A program made the position numbers and the translations under genes. 41,437 bases of DNA from a virus. The stretch lies in the IMG/VR virus record IMGVR_UViG_3300036780_000032, positions 1 through 41,437 of that record; one strand, 5' to 3'. The notes under the pieces are model-generated. The model searched no databases, was not told the origin of the DNA, and worked only from the letters and a program-made list of their open reading frames with translations. Every line of letters starts with the position of its first letter. The first letter of the stretch is position 1. Of the stretch, positions 1 through 5,950 are shown in pieces.

Positions 1-127
1 CAAAATCAAGCGCACCGGGCGAGAAATTGACTTCACGCGCCGATTCTGGGGACACAACATTGAACGTGTCGGGGATTCCTTTGCCGCATGGTCGGACCCG
101 CGATTAGCTAAGGGTGATGTGATAATC
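1..127. repeat. Direct terminal repeat, left copy (circular contig overlap)
   Basis: These 127 bases are identical to the last 127 bases of the window (41311-41437). An exact overlap of this length is what a de Bruijn assembler with k=127 leaves on a circular or circularly permuted molecule. It most likely marks a complete genome of about 41,310 bp rather than a biological long terminal repeat. One open reading frame continues in phase through the repeat, which supports circular closure. Confidence 0.95.
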
Positions 128-229
128 ACAGAGAAGGGCCGCTTTATAGTGACAGCATCGCGCCCGTGCGGAGAGCCAGAAGATATGACATTCGTTGATT
201 TTATTTCGGAATCAGACTTACGCCCATGA
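2..229 (+). CDS. Hypothetical protein, 3' part of a gene crossing the circle junction
   Basis: This is the continuation of the frame that starts at 41270. Joined across the repeat it encodes about 89 aa, rich in Arg and aromatic residues, ending FISESDLRP. The stop overlaps the next start (ATGA at 226), so the gene belongs to the rightward operon. I recognise no family. The part inside the window lacks its own start codon because the contig was opened within the gene. Confidence 0.7.
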   Translation, partial: KIKRTGREIDFTRRFWGHNIERVGDSFAAWSDPRLAKGDVIITEKGRFIVTASRPCGEPEDMTFVDFISESDLRP

Positions 230-591
230 CCCCTGACGCCAAAGCGCGAGCGGTGCGGAAGCCACGAACTTATCATGCCTGCGCTATTTGTAGCTGGTGG
301 GGCTACACCAAGGCTGAACTTACAAGGCATATCGAACGCGACCATATCCAAAAGGAAAAACGAATGGAAGCGCGAGCGGTAATCGAGAAGCTGGCAAAGA
401 ATTGCGCCGAGCCGTGGGGTGTCTTTGTGATTGCCGAGGATTTAACCGACGACATTGCAGAACACTTCGCTCCTCTCGCGCGTTTGGTTGATGCCGCCGA
501 GAAGCATGAGCATAAATTTATCCGGCGTGCCGTGTGTCCGATTTGTGCAGCCCTGCGAGCGGTCTACGAGGCCGCAGGCGGTGAAAAGTGA
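226..591 (+). CDS. C2H2 zinc-finger protein
   Basis: The 121-aa protein carries a classical C2H2 finger: Cys19-x2-Cys22-x12-His35-x4-His40, with WWGYTKAEL between the pairs. A second CxxC (CPIC) lies near the C-terminus. C2H2 fingers are uncommon in phages and suggest nucleic-acid binding, perhaps Ros-like regulation. The start overlaps the previous stop (ATGA) and the end overlaps the next gene (GTGA), so it sits inside a translationally coupled operon. Target and role are unknown. Confidence 0.75.
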   Translation: MTPDAKARAVRKPRTYHACAICSWWGYTKAELTRHIERDHIQKEKRMEARAVIEKLAKNCAEPWGVFVIAEDLTDDIAEHFAPLARLVDAAEKHEHKFIRRAVCPICAALRAVYEAAGGEK

Positions 592-815
592 GCGCACAAC
601 GAAAAGAAGTGGGCTACCGGAGAGCCTTGGATATGGCCGTAGCTTTTCTGCGCGGAGACCATTTGTACAAATGGGAGAGGATGGCGGCGGCACAAGCGCT
701 AGAAGTGCATCGCTGGAATATCAAAAGGGCCGACCGCACATATAGGCAAAGCCACAAGGCCAGCGCAGTAGAAGTTAGCGAGCGCGAGGCCGCAGGCGAG
801 GGAAAGAAGCCGTGA
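588..815 (+). CDS. Hypothetical protein (75 aa)
   Basis: A short charged helical protein with a GTG start that overlaps the preceding stop (GTGA). It contains an aromatic and basic stretch (YKWERMAAAQALEVHRWNIK) and ends EAAGEGKKP, echoing the EAAGGEK tail of the previous gene; 13 bases (gaggccgcaggcg) are shared near both gene ends. No family is recognised. The coupling on both sides is the main support. Confidence 0.6.
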   Translation: MSAQRKEVGYRRALDMAVAFLRGDHLYKWERMAAAQALEVHRWNIKRADRTYRQSHKASAVEVSEREAAGEGKKP

Positions 816-1036
816 AGCGCAAACCAAAATTTCGCATCGGACGGAGAATTACATTCAAGGGCGATCGTCGTCTGCGCCGCACTATCACCGGACGATATTG
901 GGACGCGTCTGCAAGGGAATGGCGGTACAAAATGGTGATGCCTGGATTGCGCCGCGATTTAGTCGATGCATGGGCTGTTGTTGAAAGCGAACTCTTGCCC
1001 GCAAAGAGCGGCCACAGCAAAGGGGAGCGCGAATGA
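812..1036 (+). CDS. Hypothetical basic protein (74 aa)
   Basis: GTG start overlapping the previous stop. The protein is very basic at the N-terminus (KRKPKFRIGRRITFKGDRR) with predicted beta strands after it (TITGRYWD, REWRYKMVMPG), which looks like a small SH3-like or nucleic-acid-binding fold. That is inference only. The stop overlaps the next ATG. Confidence 0.6.
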   Translation: MKRKPKFRIGRRITFKGDRRLRRTITGRYWDASAREWRYKMVMPGLRRDLVDAWAVVESELLPAKSGHSKGERE

Positions 1037-1323
1037 GAACTAAGCTGAGAACGGAAAAAGAAATTAAGGCAGAAATCGCGGCGCTACTTGCCATTAAGGA
1101 GAATCCAAAGTTCCGACGCTACTCTGGTTTTGGCGATGACCACTTCAAGGCGATAGATATTCAGGTTTCGGTGCTGGAGCGCGGATATGACCAAGATGAC
1201 GTGGACGAGCGGTATGAAAATTCAGACCAGCATTCAATCGCTTCCGATACTGTGCGATGGCGCGAGGGTGAGGAAGTGGACGAAGGGCCGGTCGAGGGCT
1301 GGCAGGTATTGATTTGCAAGTGA
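1033..1323 (+). CDS. Hypothetical acidic protein (96 aa)
   Basis: ATG start overlapping the preceding TGA. The N-terminal half is helical (RTEKEIKAEIAALLAIKEN) and the C-terminal half is strongly acidic. No family is recognised. It is kept as a gene because of the coupling overlap and a continuous frame in an otherwise tightly packed operon. Confidence 0.6.
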   Translation: MRTKLRTEKEIKAEIAALLAIKENPKFRRYSGFGDDHFKAIDIQVSVLERGYDQDDVDERYENSDQHSIASDTVRWREGEEVDEGPVEGWQVLICK

Positions 1324-1349
1324 GGGGAGCAGGCCACGGAGAAGGGTTG

Positions 1350-1712
1350 ATGGCAACGAATCGTAAACTCTACGCGAAAAGCTGGAAGGCAATCAGCCGG
1401 GAGATTCGCGAGCGGGCGAAGAATGCGGATGGGATTTCGCAGTGCGAATGTATGGGCGAGTGCGGCTTGCATCGAACGACCGGAGGGCCGCGACGCTGCG
1501 TAGAGCTTCACAGGCATCCGGCGAAGTGGGCGCGGGGAATCGTAACTCTGACCACGGCGCATCTCTGCCACACGCCGAAGTGCTGCCGCCGCAAACATTT
1601 GAAAGCGATGTGCAACCGTTGCCACCTGCGATACGACGTGAAGATTCACATTCTGCACCGGCGAGAACGGCGCGAGCGAGAAACAGGGCAACTTAGACTT
1701 TTGGCGCGTTGA
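1350..1712 (+). CDS. HNH-like zinc-binding protein
   Basis: Start chosen at the ATG preceded by ggagaaggg; the frame is open from a TTG at 1314, but that has no Shine-Dalgarno sequence. The 120-aa protein has a Cys-rich first half (QCECMGEC) and a C-terminal block with His71, His74, Cys88-x2-Cys91 and His92 (MCNRCHLRYD). This resembles the HNH-like phage family whose core reads AHL-x-H...NL..MC..CHLRYD. HNH proteins nick or cut DNA during packaging, replication or homing. Activity here is unproven, since the usual Asn is replaced by His (RRKHLKAM). Confidence 0.7.
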   Translation: MATNRKLYAKSWKAISREIRERAKNADGISQCECMGECGLHRTTGGPRRCVELHRHPAKWARGIVTLTTAHLCHTPKCCRRKHLKAMCNRCHLRYDVKIHILHRRERRERETGQLRLLAR

Positions 1713-1761
1713 GATGTAGACCCGAGAACCCGGGCAGGCATAGCGAAAGGGAGGATGGGAC

Positions 1762-2352
1762 GTGAAGCCTTCGGTGGAAATATTGATGTGTAGTTCCAAC
1801 CCGCGCCGCAGCGTAGATGGATGGGCGTTCCCTAAAGACGTAAAGGAGCTTCTTCTGCGAGAGATTGGAACCGATTCGGTTTTGCATCTTTTTGGAGGGA
1901 AAGCTGACTTCGGAGTGCGTCTTGATATGGATCCTTCTACCCGTCCGCATGTCATGGGAGATGCTTGGATACCGCCTTTCGCAAAAGATAGCTTCGATGT
2001 CGTGATTATGGATCCTCCCTACCACGGCGACTTTCGCACCATGAGCAATCAGAAAACGCGGGCAATATTCGCAGCGGCAGCATGGATCGCTCGCAAGTAC
2101 GTCGTTTGGTTTCACACCGTCTGGATTGAATCTCCGTCGCGTTGCCGATTAGAAAAGGCATGGCTTGTCCGCGTAGGGCGACACTGCAATGTGCGGTGCC
2201 TCCAATTCTTTGCCACGGCCACCAGCGAGAATAAAGTTCCACCTGTAAAGTTCTTTACTCGTGGTCCGGCTATTCGATACAACCGCTGGCTGAGAGGGGA
2301 AGTGGGATTTGCTTTCCCCGAGCCCGTGCTGCCAACCCGGAGCGACATATGA
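1762..2352 (+). CDS. DPPY-motif DNA methyltransferase (solitary)
   Basis: GTG start with a strong ribosome site (gggagg). The 196-aa protein has a class I SAM-methyltransferase layout: a motif I-like LHLFGG segment with a following acidic strand (about residues 40-58) and the catalytic DPPY tetrad at residues 84-87 in VVIMDPPYHGD, typical of N6-adenine or N4-cytosine methyltransferases. No restriction enzyme is encoded beside it, so protection of phage DNA from host restriction is the likely role. The target-recognition region is short and its specificity cannot be read. Confidence 0.8.
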   Translation: MKPSVEILMCSSNPRRSVDGWAFPKDVKELLLREIGTDSVLHLFGGKADFGVRLDMDPSTRPHVMGDAWIPPFAKDSFDVVIMDPPYHGDFRTMSNQKTRAIFAAAAWIARKYVVWFHTVWIESPSRCRLEKAWLVRVGRHCNVRCLQFFATATSENKVPPVKFFTRGPAIRYNRWLRGEVGFAFPEPVLPTRSDI

Positions 2353-2495
2353 GCACGCGCAAGGGCAACGAAGAAACTAAATGCATCTGCTGCAAGAGGG
2401 ACGCACTCCCTAACTCGAAATATTGTTTCTACTGCGGAGGCCAGCTATCTACTCGCGGAGAATGTGTGCTGTGTCAATGCCGGAGGCAGGGATGA
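2349..2495 (+). CDS. Tiny zinc-ribbon protein, first of three (48 aa)
   Basis: The ATG overlaps the methyltransferase stop region. The protein begins MSTRK and has Cys12, Cys14, Cys15, then Cys26-x2-Cys29, then Cys39-x2-Cys42 and Cys44, so it can bind one or two zinc ions. Its first 15 coding bases (atgagcacgcgcaag) are identical to those of the next two genes. The stop overlaps the next start (ATGA). Function is unknown. Confidence 0.65.
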   Translation: MSTRKGNEETKCICCKRDALPNSKYCFYCGGQLSTRGECVLCQCRRQG

Positions 2496-2632
2496 GCACG
2501 CGCAAGAGGACATGCAGGCGATGCGGCAGGCCAATCCGAACCAGCGAGCACCCGAATGTTATCTACTGCCGGGAGCAGTGTTCGCGACCGACTGTCCAGG
2601 AATTTGAGAATCGCAAAGGAAAGAGTCGATGA
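2492..2632 (+). CDS. Tiny zinc-ribbon protein, second of three (46 aa)
   Basis: Start chosen at the ATGAGCACGCGCAAG element shared with its neighbours; the frame is open further upstream to 2423, but that part overlaps the previous gene. Zinc ligands are Cys8-x2-Cys11 and Cys26-x3-Cys30 around a basic linker, a zinc-ribbon arrangement. It is coupled by ATGA overlaps to the genes on both sides. Confidence 0.65.
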   Translation: MSTRKRTCRRCGRPIRTSEHPNVIYCREQCSRPTVQEFENRKGKSR

Positions 2633-2796
2633 GCACGCGCAAGGCGAAGGGGGAGCGATGCTTAGGCTACGGGGAGTTCACGGGTAAGTGCGAGAATCCG
2701 GCAGGTTGTCCTCATTCACCGCATTGGTGCGTTCGCTGCAACGAGATACGCATGAGCACGATTACCACGAAACTAGAGGAGATGATTAACCGATGA
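2629..2796 (+). CDS. Tiny Cys/His-rich protein, third of three (55 aa)
   Basis: Begins with the same MSTRK start element. Cys11, Cys21, Cys27, His29, His32, Cys34 and Cys37 give a possible zinc site; the pattern GKCENPAGC...HWCVRCNEI differs from the two preceding ribbons. A further ATGAGCACG occurs inside the gene (2753), possibly an eroded fourth start. The stop overlaps the next ATG. Confidence 0.6.
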   Translation: MSTRKAKGERCLGYGEFTGKCENPAGCPHSPHWCVRCNEIRMSTITTKLEEMINR

Positions 2797-3752
2797 GCCA
2801 AGCGGAGCACGAAGGGGCACGCACGCCGCTGCGGGAGCTGGCTACGAAATGGCGCGAACTTTCAGCTAGGCTCACCAGTTCACCTGTGGAGATAGAGCGA
2901 AACGAAGAACGTGCAGAAGCCTTTGACGATGCGGCAGAAGAACTAGAATCTGCGCTGGCTAAGGGGCCGGGGGAAGCGGAGCGGCTGCTGTGCGCGCGGA
3001 TTACTAATTACCTGCAATGTGGTGGGCTGTGGAACCCAGAGTCAATGGAGCACGACAAAGTACGCACTCTGCTGATGGATTGCCGTGAAGTCCTCGCAGG
3101 CGCTCAGGTGCCGCCCGCCACTCGCTACTTACTCAACCCCGATTTTCGCAGGGACGCTCCCAAGGACAAACCCTATTGCGCAAGATGCCAGAAGGAAATT
3201 AAAGACCCATCAAAAGCAGTGCGCGTCACGGCAGATTGGGATACGTGGCAGGTCATTGAAGGTGGACGCGAGCTTGTGGGTGCAGACTGCTGGAAAGTAA
3301 TCAGCGCAACGCAGGTGCCGCCCGCCACGCCCGCCCCCAGCCTCTACGATGATTCGTGCGAGCCTAATTATCCCAAGCCTCCGAAGTTCGACGAACCCGC
3401 TGCCGCCACGCAGCCGCAGGAGGACTACACGCACCCGGAGAACTTCGTAGATGATTCGCGCACATTGGCGCAGCCGCAGGAGGGGCCGCTGGCACGCCAA
3501 GTAATCGAGGATTGGATTAAGGGTGGTGCTGCCGAGCAAGAGGACACGATTGCGCTAGAACGTGGCATCGCCGACGCGCTCCTCGCGGTACGCAAGGAAA
3601 CGATTGAGCGATGCTGTGACTGGCTGGAGGGTAACGCGGCCAATCTGGACGAGTTCAATATACACGAGAAGTGCGAGCAGCAGGCCACGCTCAGAATAGC
3701 AATTCCGGGGCTACGCGCTCTAGCCAGCGCACACACGGGGGAAGGCCAATGA
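2793..3752 (+). CDS. Hypothetical multidomain protein with CxxC motif
   Basis: A 319-aa protein with an ATGA-coupled start. It shows a helical N-terminal third, a CARCQKEI zinc-knuckle-like segment near residue 130, a low-complexity Pro/Gln/Asp linker with imperfect repeats (AQVPPAT twice, QPQE twice) and a helical C-terminal part (LARQVIEDWIKGG...). The repeats are visible in the DNA as caggtgccgcccgcca and cgcagccgcaggagg, each present twice. No family is recognised. Confidence 0.65.
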   Translation: MSQAEHEGARTPLRELATKWRELSARLTSSPVEIERNEERAEAFDDAAEELESALAKGPGEAERLLCARITNYLQCGGLWNPESMEHDKVRTLLMDCREVLAGAQVPPATRYLLNPDFRRDAPKDKPYCARCQKEIKDPSKAVRVTADWDTWQVIEGGRELVGADCWKVISATQVPPATPAPSLYDDSCEPNYPKPPKFDEPAAATQPQEDYTHPENFVDDSRTLAQPQEGPLARQVIEDWIKGGAAEQEDTIALERGIADALLAVRKETIERCCDWLEGNAANLDEFNIHEKCEQQATLRIAIPGLRALASAHTGEGQ

Positions 3753-4156
3753 GAAATTCTTTTTGGTTTGCGCAGTTCTTCGTCCTATCTAGCCTAGCGG
3801 GTCTGCTGCTAAGTGGCTGCGGGAATGTAGCGGCGCAGTCAAAAGACCGGATTACGCTAAATGGTCAATCTCCACCCCGGGGAACGGTAATAACTTGCGT
3901 CGTGCTAGAAACCGGATGGAAGTGTGACGATGGAACCAGCAACGGGCATCCAGACGTTTTTGACGTTGTACCGACAGAATGGGATGGCCCCGATACCACC
4001 TATAAAAGTGAATTAGCTGCATTCGATTGTGGTTACAACAAGACGCCATCGGCCTGCGAAAAGGTTCCAGTACATCACATTGGATGCGCGAGCAAATCTA
4101 GGTTCCTGCTTCAGAGTGAGGACGGCAGGTGGCACTGCCTGAAACTTATGCCATGA
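3749..4156 (+). CDS. Putative phage-encoded lipoprotein
   Basis: Start chosen at the ATG overlapping the previous stop. That gives a lipoprotein signal peptide: short basic start, a hydrophobic core (FFVLSSLAGLL), then the lipobox L-S-G-C with the modified Cys at residue 24. The mature part is about 112 aa with four or more further cysteines, suggesting a disulfide-bonded periplasm-facing domain. Phage lipoproteins such as T5 Llp block receptors and superinfection. That role here is inference. Lipobox confidence is good; function is unknown. Confidence 0.7.
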   Translation: MRNSFWFAQFFVLSSLAGLLLSGCGNVAAQSKDRITLNGQSPPRGTVITCVVLETGWKCDDGTSNGHPDVFDVVPTEWDGPDTTYKSELAAFDCGYNKTPSACEKVPVHHIGCASKSRFLLQSEDGRWHCLKLMP

Positions 4157-4395
4157 AAACTGAAACCTGGAATAAGCCACGTCTCGTGCTGTCGAAGGCA
4201 ATTATTAACGGAAAACCTTGCGGTATGTTTATCTCGGCCACCCATCCCTACCACGGATGGAGAATCTGCTGCCACGTGCGACTTAGAACTGTGGCTGTTA
4301 GTCGGTCGCTAGATTATTTGCTCAAACAAGGAAACGTAACCATGCCTGCCGAAACTGAAGCTACAGAGCAGAAGCGTACTGCTGCAAAACCATAG
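4153..4395 (+). CDS. Hypothetical protein (80 aa)
   Basis: Start chosen at the ATGA overlap with the lipoprotein gene. The protein has a beta-rich first part (RLVLSKAIINGKPCGMFISA) with a WRICCHVRL strand and a polar tail. I recognise no family. Coupling to the lipoprotein suggests co-translation. Confidence 0.55.
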   Translation: MKTETWNKPRLVLSKAIINGKPCGMFISATHPYHGWRICCHVRLRTVAVSRSLDYLLKQGNVTMPAETEATEQKRTAAKP

Positions 4396-4411
4396 CGCGA
4401 GGGAGGATGTA

Positions 4412-4639
4412 GTGAGCGCACCAGAGCAACCAAAGAGATGTGGGAACGTGTTTGTTGAGGATGGTGAAACCCTGCTCTGCCAGTTAGGGATGGGCCATAG
4501 AGGTCCACACGAAAGTGGCAATTGGGAGTGGTGGGTCCGCGACAACCGGGAGTCAGACCAGATTAGCTTGCTTGAGCGTGTCGAAATCTTAGAGCGTGAC
4601 CTTCTCGCCCTACGACGCGCATTTTACGGGGCGCGGTAG
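4412..4639 (+). CDS. Small Cys/His zinc-binding-like protein
   Basis: GTG start with a strong ribosome site (gggagg). The first half has the spacing RCG-x11-C-x5-H-x3-H (GMGHRGPHE), a putative zinc site seen in many small phage and actinobacterial proteins. The second half is a likely coiled coil (LLERVEILERDLLALRRAFY). Function is unknown. Confidence 0.55.
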   Translation: MSAPEQPKRCGNVFVEDGETLLCQLGMGHRGPHESGNWEWWVRDNRESDQISLLERVEILERDLLALRRAFYGAR

Positions 4640-4688
4640 CCGCCATGCCTGCCACGGAGCCAAAGGCCCTGCCAGAAGGGGAGAAGAA

Positions 4689-5240
4689 ATGAGCTGGACA
4701 TGGGAATGCGTTTTATTGCGCCCCTTTCCGTTTCGCTGGAAGATTTTCTACTGGCGCTGGTTGTACAAGCGAAAGTTCCCGCAGGCCAGCCCGCATGACG
4801 CACCGGAGAAGATTGGATTCTTTCGCTACAGGCAGGCTAAGGAGAAACAACATGGAAACACTAGGAACGCAGGGGATAATGGACTTGGTGAAGATGGTGT
4901 GTCTTGCGGCCGGAATCGTTGCGGTACTGTGTTGGGCTATCTGGTTTGCGGTTTCGGTGCGGAACGCGAGGCGGGGCTAGATGTATATCTTAACGAAGCG
5001 AACGGCCCCGAGCGACAAGGGGAGCGTGATGCATTCCATCCATGGTCACACCGCGAACATCCAAACGGCCCGAGCGTGGTTCCGCGCTACGCGGACAACC
5101 GATGTAGTCGAGTGCGTTCAGCCCGACCGGTGGCAGAACATTTCAGCGTTACTGCGACAGACCTTAGAAAGCGAATTAGAAAGCGAAATCGTGAGCGAGC
5201 ATCGCTTCCCATCGTGGCGCGAAGAGCAGCTACGAAATGA
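4689..5240 (+). CDS. Hypothetical protein overlapping the next two genes
   Basis: An ATG (after ggggagaagaa) opens a 183-aa frame beginning with an aromatic and basic stretch (FPFRWKIFYWRWLYKRKF). The first 50 residues look like a natural protein. Beyond 4852 the frame lies over two other genes read in different frames and its composition becomes Arg-rich and shadow-like. Either the overlap is genuine, or the real product is short and a frameshift hides its end. Confidence in the 3' part is low. Confidence 0.35.
   Translation: MSWTWECVLLRPFPFRWKIFYWRWLYKRKFPQASPHDAPEKIGFFRYRQAKEKQHGNTRNAGDNGLGEDGVSCGRNRCGTVLGYLVCGFGAEREAGLDVYLNEANGPERQGERDAFHPWSHREHPNGPSVVPRYADNRCSRVRSARPVAEHFSVTATDLRKRIRKRNRERASLPIVARRAATK
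4852..4980 (+). CDS. Small single-pass membrane protein (42 aa)
   Basis: Strong ribosome site (aaggag) seven bases before the ATG. The product has a short polar N-terminus, one membrane segment (VCLAAGIVAVLCWAIWFAV) and a basic tail (RNARRG), predicting N-out, C-in insertion. Small phage membrane proteins of this size act in lysis timing, exclusion or host takeover; nothing here decides which. The next gene starts directly at the stop. Confidence 0.65.
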   Translation: METLGTQGIMDLVKMVCLAAGIVAVLCWAIWFAVSVRNARRG

Positions 5241-5274
5241 ATTGGGAACGGCGAAAGTTCCCGCGCGCTATTAG
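4981..5274 (+). CDS. Hypothetical protein (97 aa), last confident gene of the rightward operon
   Basis: The ATG follows the previous TAG without a gap. The protein has a mixed N-terminal part and a helical acidic stretch (ISALLRQTLESELESEI). No family is recognised. A 14-base string, gcgaaagttcccgc, occurs near its 3' end and again near 4769, both times coding KFP-like residues in other frames. Confidence 0.6.
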   Translation: MYILTKRTAPSDKGSVMHSIHGHTANIQTARAWFRATRTTDVVECVQPDRWQNISALLRQTLESELESEIVSEHRFPSWREEQLRNELGTAKVPARY

Positions 5275-5305
5275 CGTTGTGCGAGCATGAGGTTTTGACA
5301 GACTA

Positions 5306-5479
5306 ATGATTTCGTTTTTCTCTCTGCTCATCTACTACTGCGCCGTATGTGCGGGCCACGGGCTGCGCCGCGAGCCGCAACCGAAGCGCTGGTGCTTTTT
5401 CTGCATCTTCACTCAGGCTTGGGGGCGTCTCCGATTGCTCCCCCTTTTTGTATCGCAGCAAGACTCGCTGCTGCGTTGA
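5306..5479 (+). CDS. Possible tiny CxxC protein at the operon end (57 aa)
   Basis: An ATG opens a 57-aa frame with a hydrophobic start and two CxxC pairs (YYCAVC and WCFFC) 15 residues apart, a zinc-ribbon-like arrangement. Against it, the frame runs through a likely terminator at 5421-5449 and overlaps the antisense gene 5409-5660. If transcription stops at the terminator the message would lack the stop codon. This is a weak call. Confidence 0.3.
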   Translation: MISFFSLLIYYCAVCAGHGLRREPQPKRWCFFCIFTQAWGRLRLLPLFVSQQDSLLR

Positions 5480-5660
5480 AGATTCCCGTGCCCAATGTTT
5501 TCAGCAGGCTTTGCTTGTCGGGCTCATCCCACGATGCCACGCCCGGAACGTCGATATGCGCCGAGTGCAAGTCGTGGTCTCCAAACGCTCCGATGTCAAG
5601 ATTCACATCATACTGCATGGTGCCATCGAGGTTTGAGTAGTGCAAATCAATCTTCGGCAT
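5409..5660 (-). CDS. Hypothetical protein (83 aa), last gene of the late operon
   Basis: Good ribosome site (aaaggaaa) before the ATG. The N-terminal half is beta-rich with many Asp and His residues (DLHYSNLDGTMQYDVNLDIGAF is its flavour), and the C-terminal half has a Gly/Ala-rich helix (IFNAAASLAAIQKGG). No family is recognised. It follows the 36-aa gene with a one-base gap. Confidence 0.6.
   Translation of the reverse strand: MPKIDLHYSNLDGTMQYDVNLDIGAFGDHDLHSAHIDVPGVASWDEPDKQSLLKTLGTGIFNAAASLAAIQKGGAIGDAPKPE
5421..5449 (+). terminator. Candidate rho-independent terminator of the rightward operon
   Basis: GGGGG at 5421-5425 pairs with CCCCC at 5440-5444 around a 14-base loop and is followed by TTTTT. 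It sits where the rightward and leftward operons converge, at the 3' end of the leftward gene 5409-5660. The stem is only five pairs, but all are G-C. Confidence 0.5.
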
Positions 5661-5661
5661 T

Positions 5662-5772
5662 CTATTTTCCTTTCTGTTGCGCCGGCCACTTTACCCAATA
5701 CCAGTAGACCGCTTTGCCGATGGCCTTCGGAACGATCAAGAGCGCGTGCGCTATGTGGTGCGGGTGAATCAT
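5662..5772 (-). CDS. Tiny hypothetical protein (36 aa)
   Basis: The ATG opens a short frame, MIHPHHIAHALLIVPKAIGK followed by aromatic residues and a basic end, with its stop one base before the next ATG. The weak upstream aagcggaa could be its ribosome site. The hydrophobic middle and tight junction support a real gene, but the length keeps confidence modest. Confidence 0.45.
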   Translation of the reverse strand: MIHPHHIAHALLIVPKAIGKAVYWYWVKWPAQQKGK

Positions 5773-5950
5773 GTTAGTATTCCGCTTAGGCCGAAGTTGC
5801 CAAGAGGGTTGTGTAGGGAGCCGGAAAGGCGAACCTATCATGAAGGCTCTTAATCGAAACCTAAACGTCCGGGCGTGACCATACGCTAATACTGCGGATG
5901 GGTTGTCATCAGGGAAAAATTGCCTAGCACCGGAGAGCCTTCATTCCAAC
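5773..5950. other. Non-coding stretch with an 11-bp inverted repeat
   Basis: No convincing gene is seen between the outer-membrane-protein stop and the 36-aa gene. ATGAAGGCTCT at 5840-5850 is the exact reverse complement of 5934-5944, enclosing 83 bases. No T-tract follows either arm, so it is not a simple terminator. No tRNA-like fold was found. Confidence 0.5.

Noticed and set aside
1-127. att sites or long terminal repeats of an integrated element
   Set aside because: The repeat lies inside a coding gene, is perfect and equals an assembler k-mer length; no integrase is present.
1161-1955. 264-aa antisense open frame
   Set aside because: It is the shadow of three coupled plus-strand genes (HNH-like, methyltransferase and neighbours); Arg/Ser-rich composition and no ribosome site.
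4645-4692. 15-aa frame MPATEPKALPEGEKK
   Set aside because: Very short with no ribosome site; it lies between two coupled genes and cannot be supported as a gene.
5773-5950. Possible tRNA or other RNA gene
   Set aside because: No acceptor stem, T-loop or anticodon arm could be folded; only an 11-bp inverted repeat is present.
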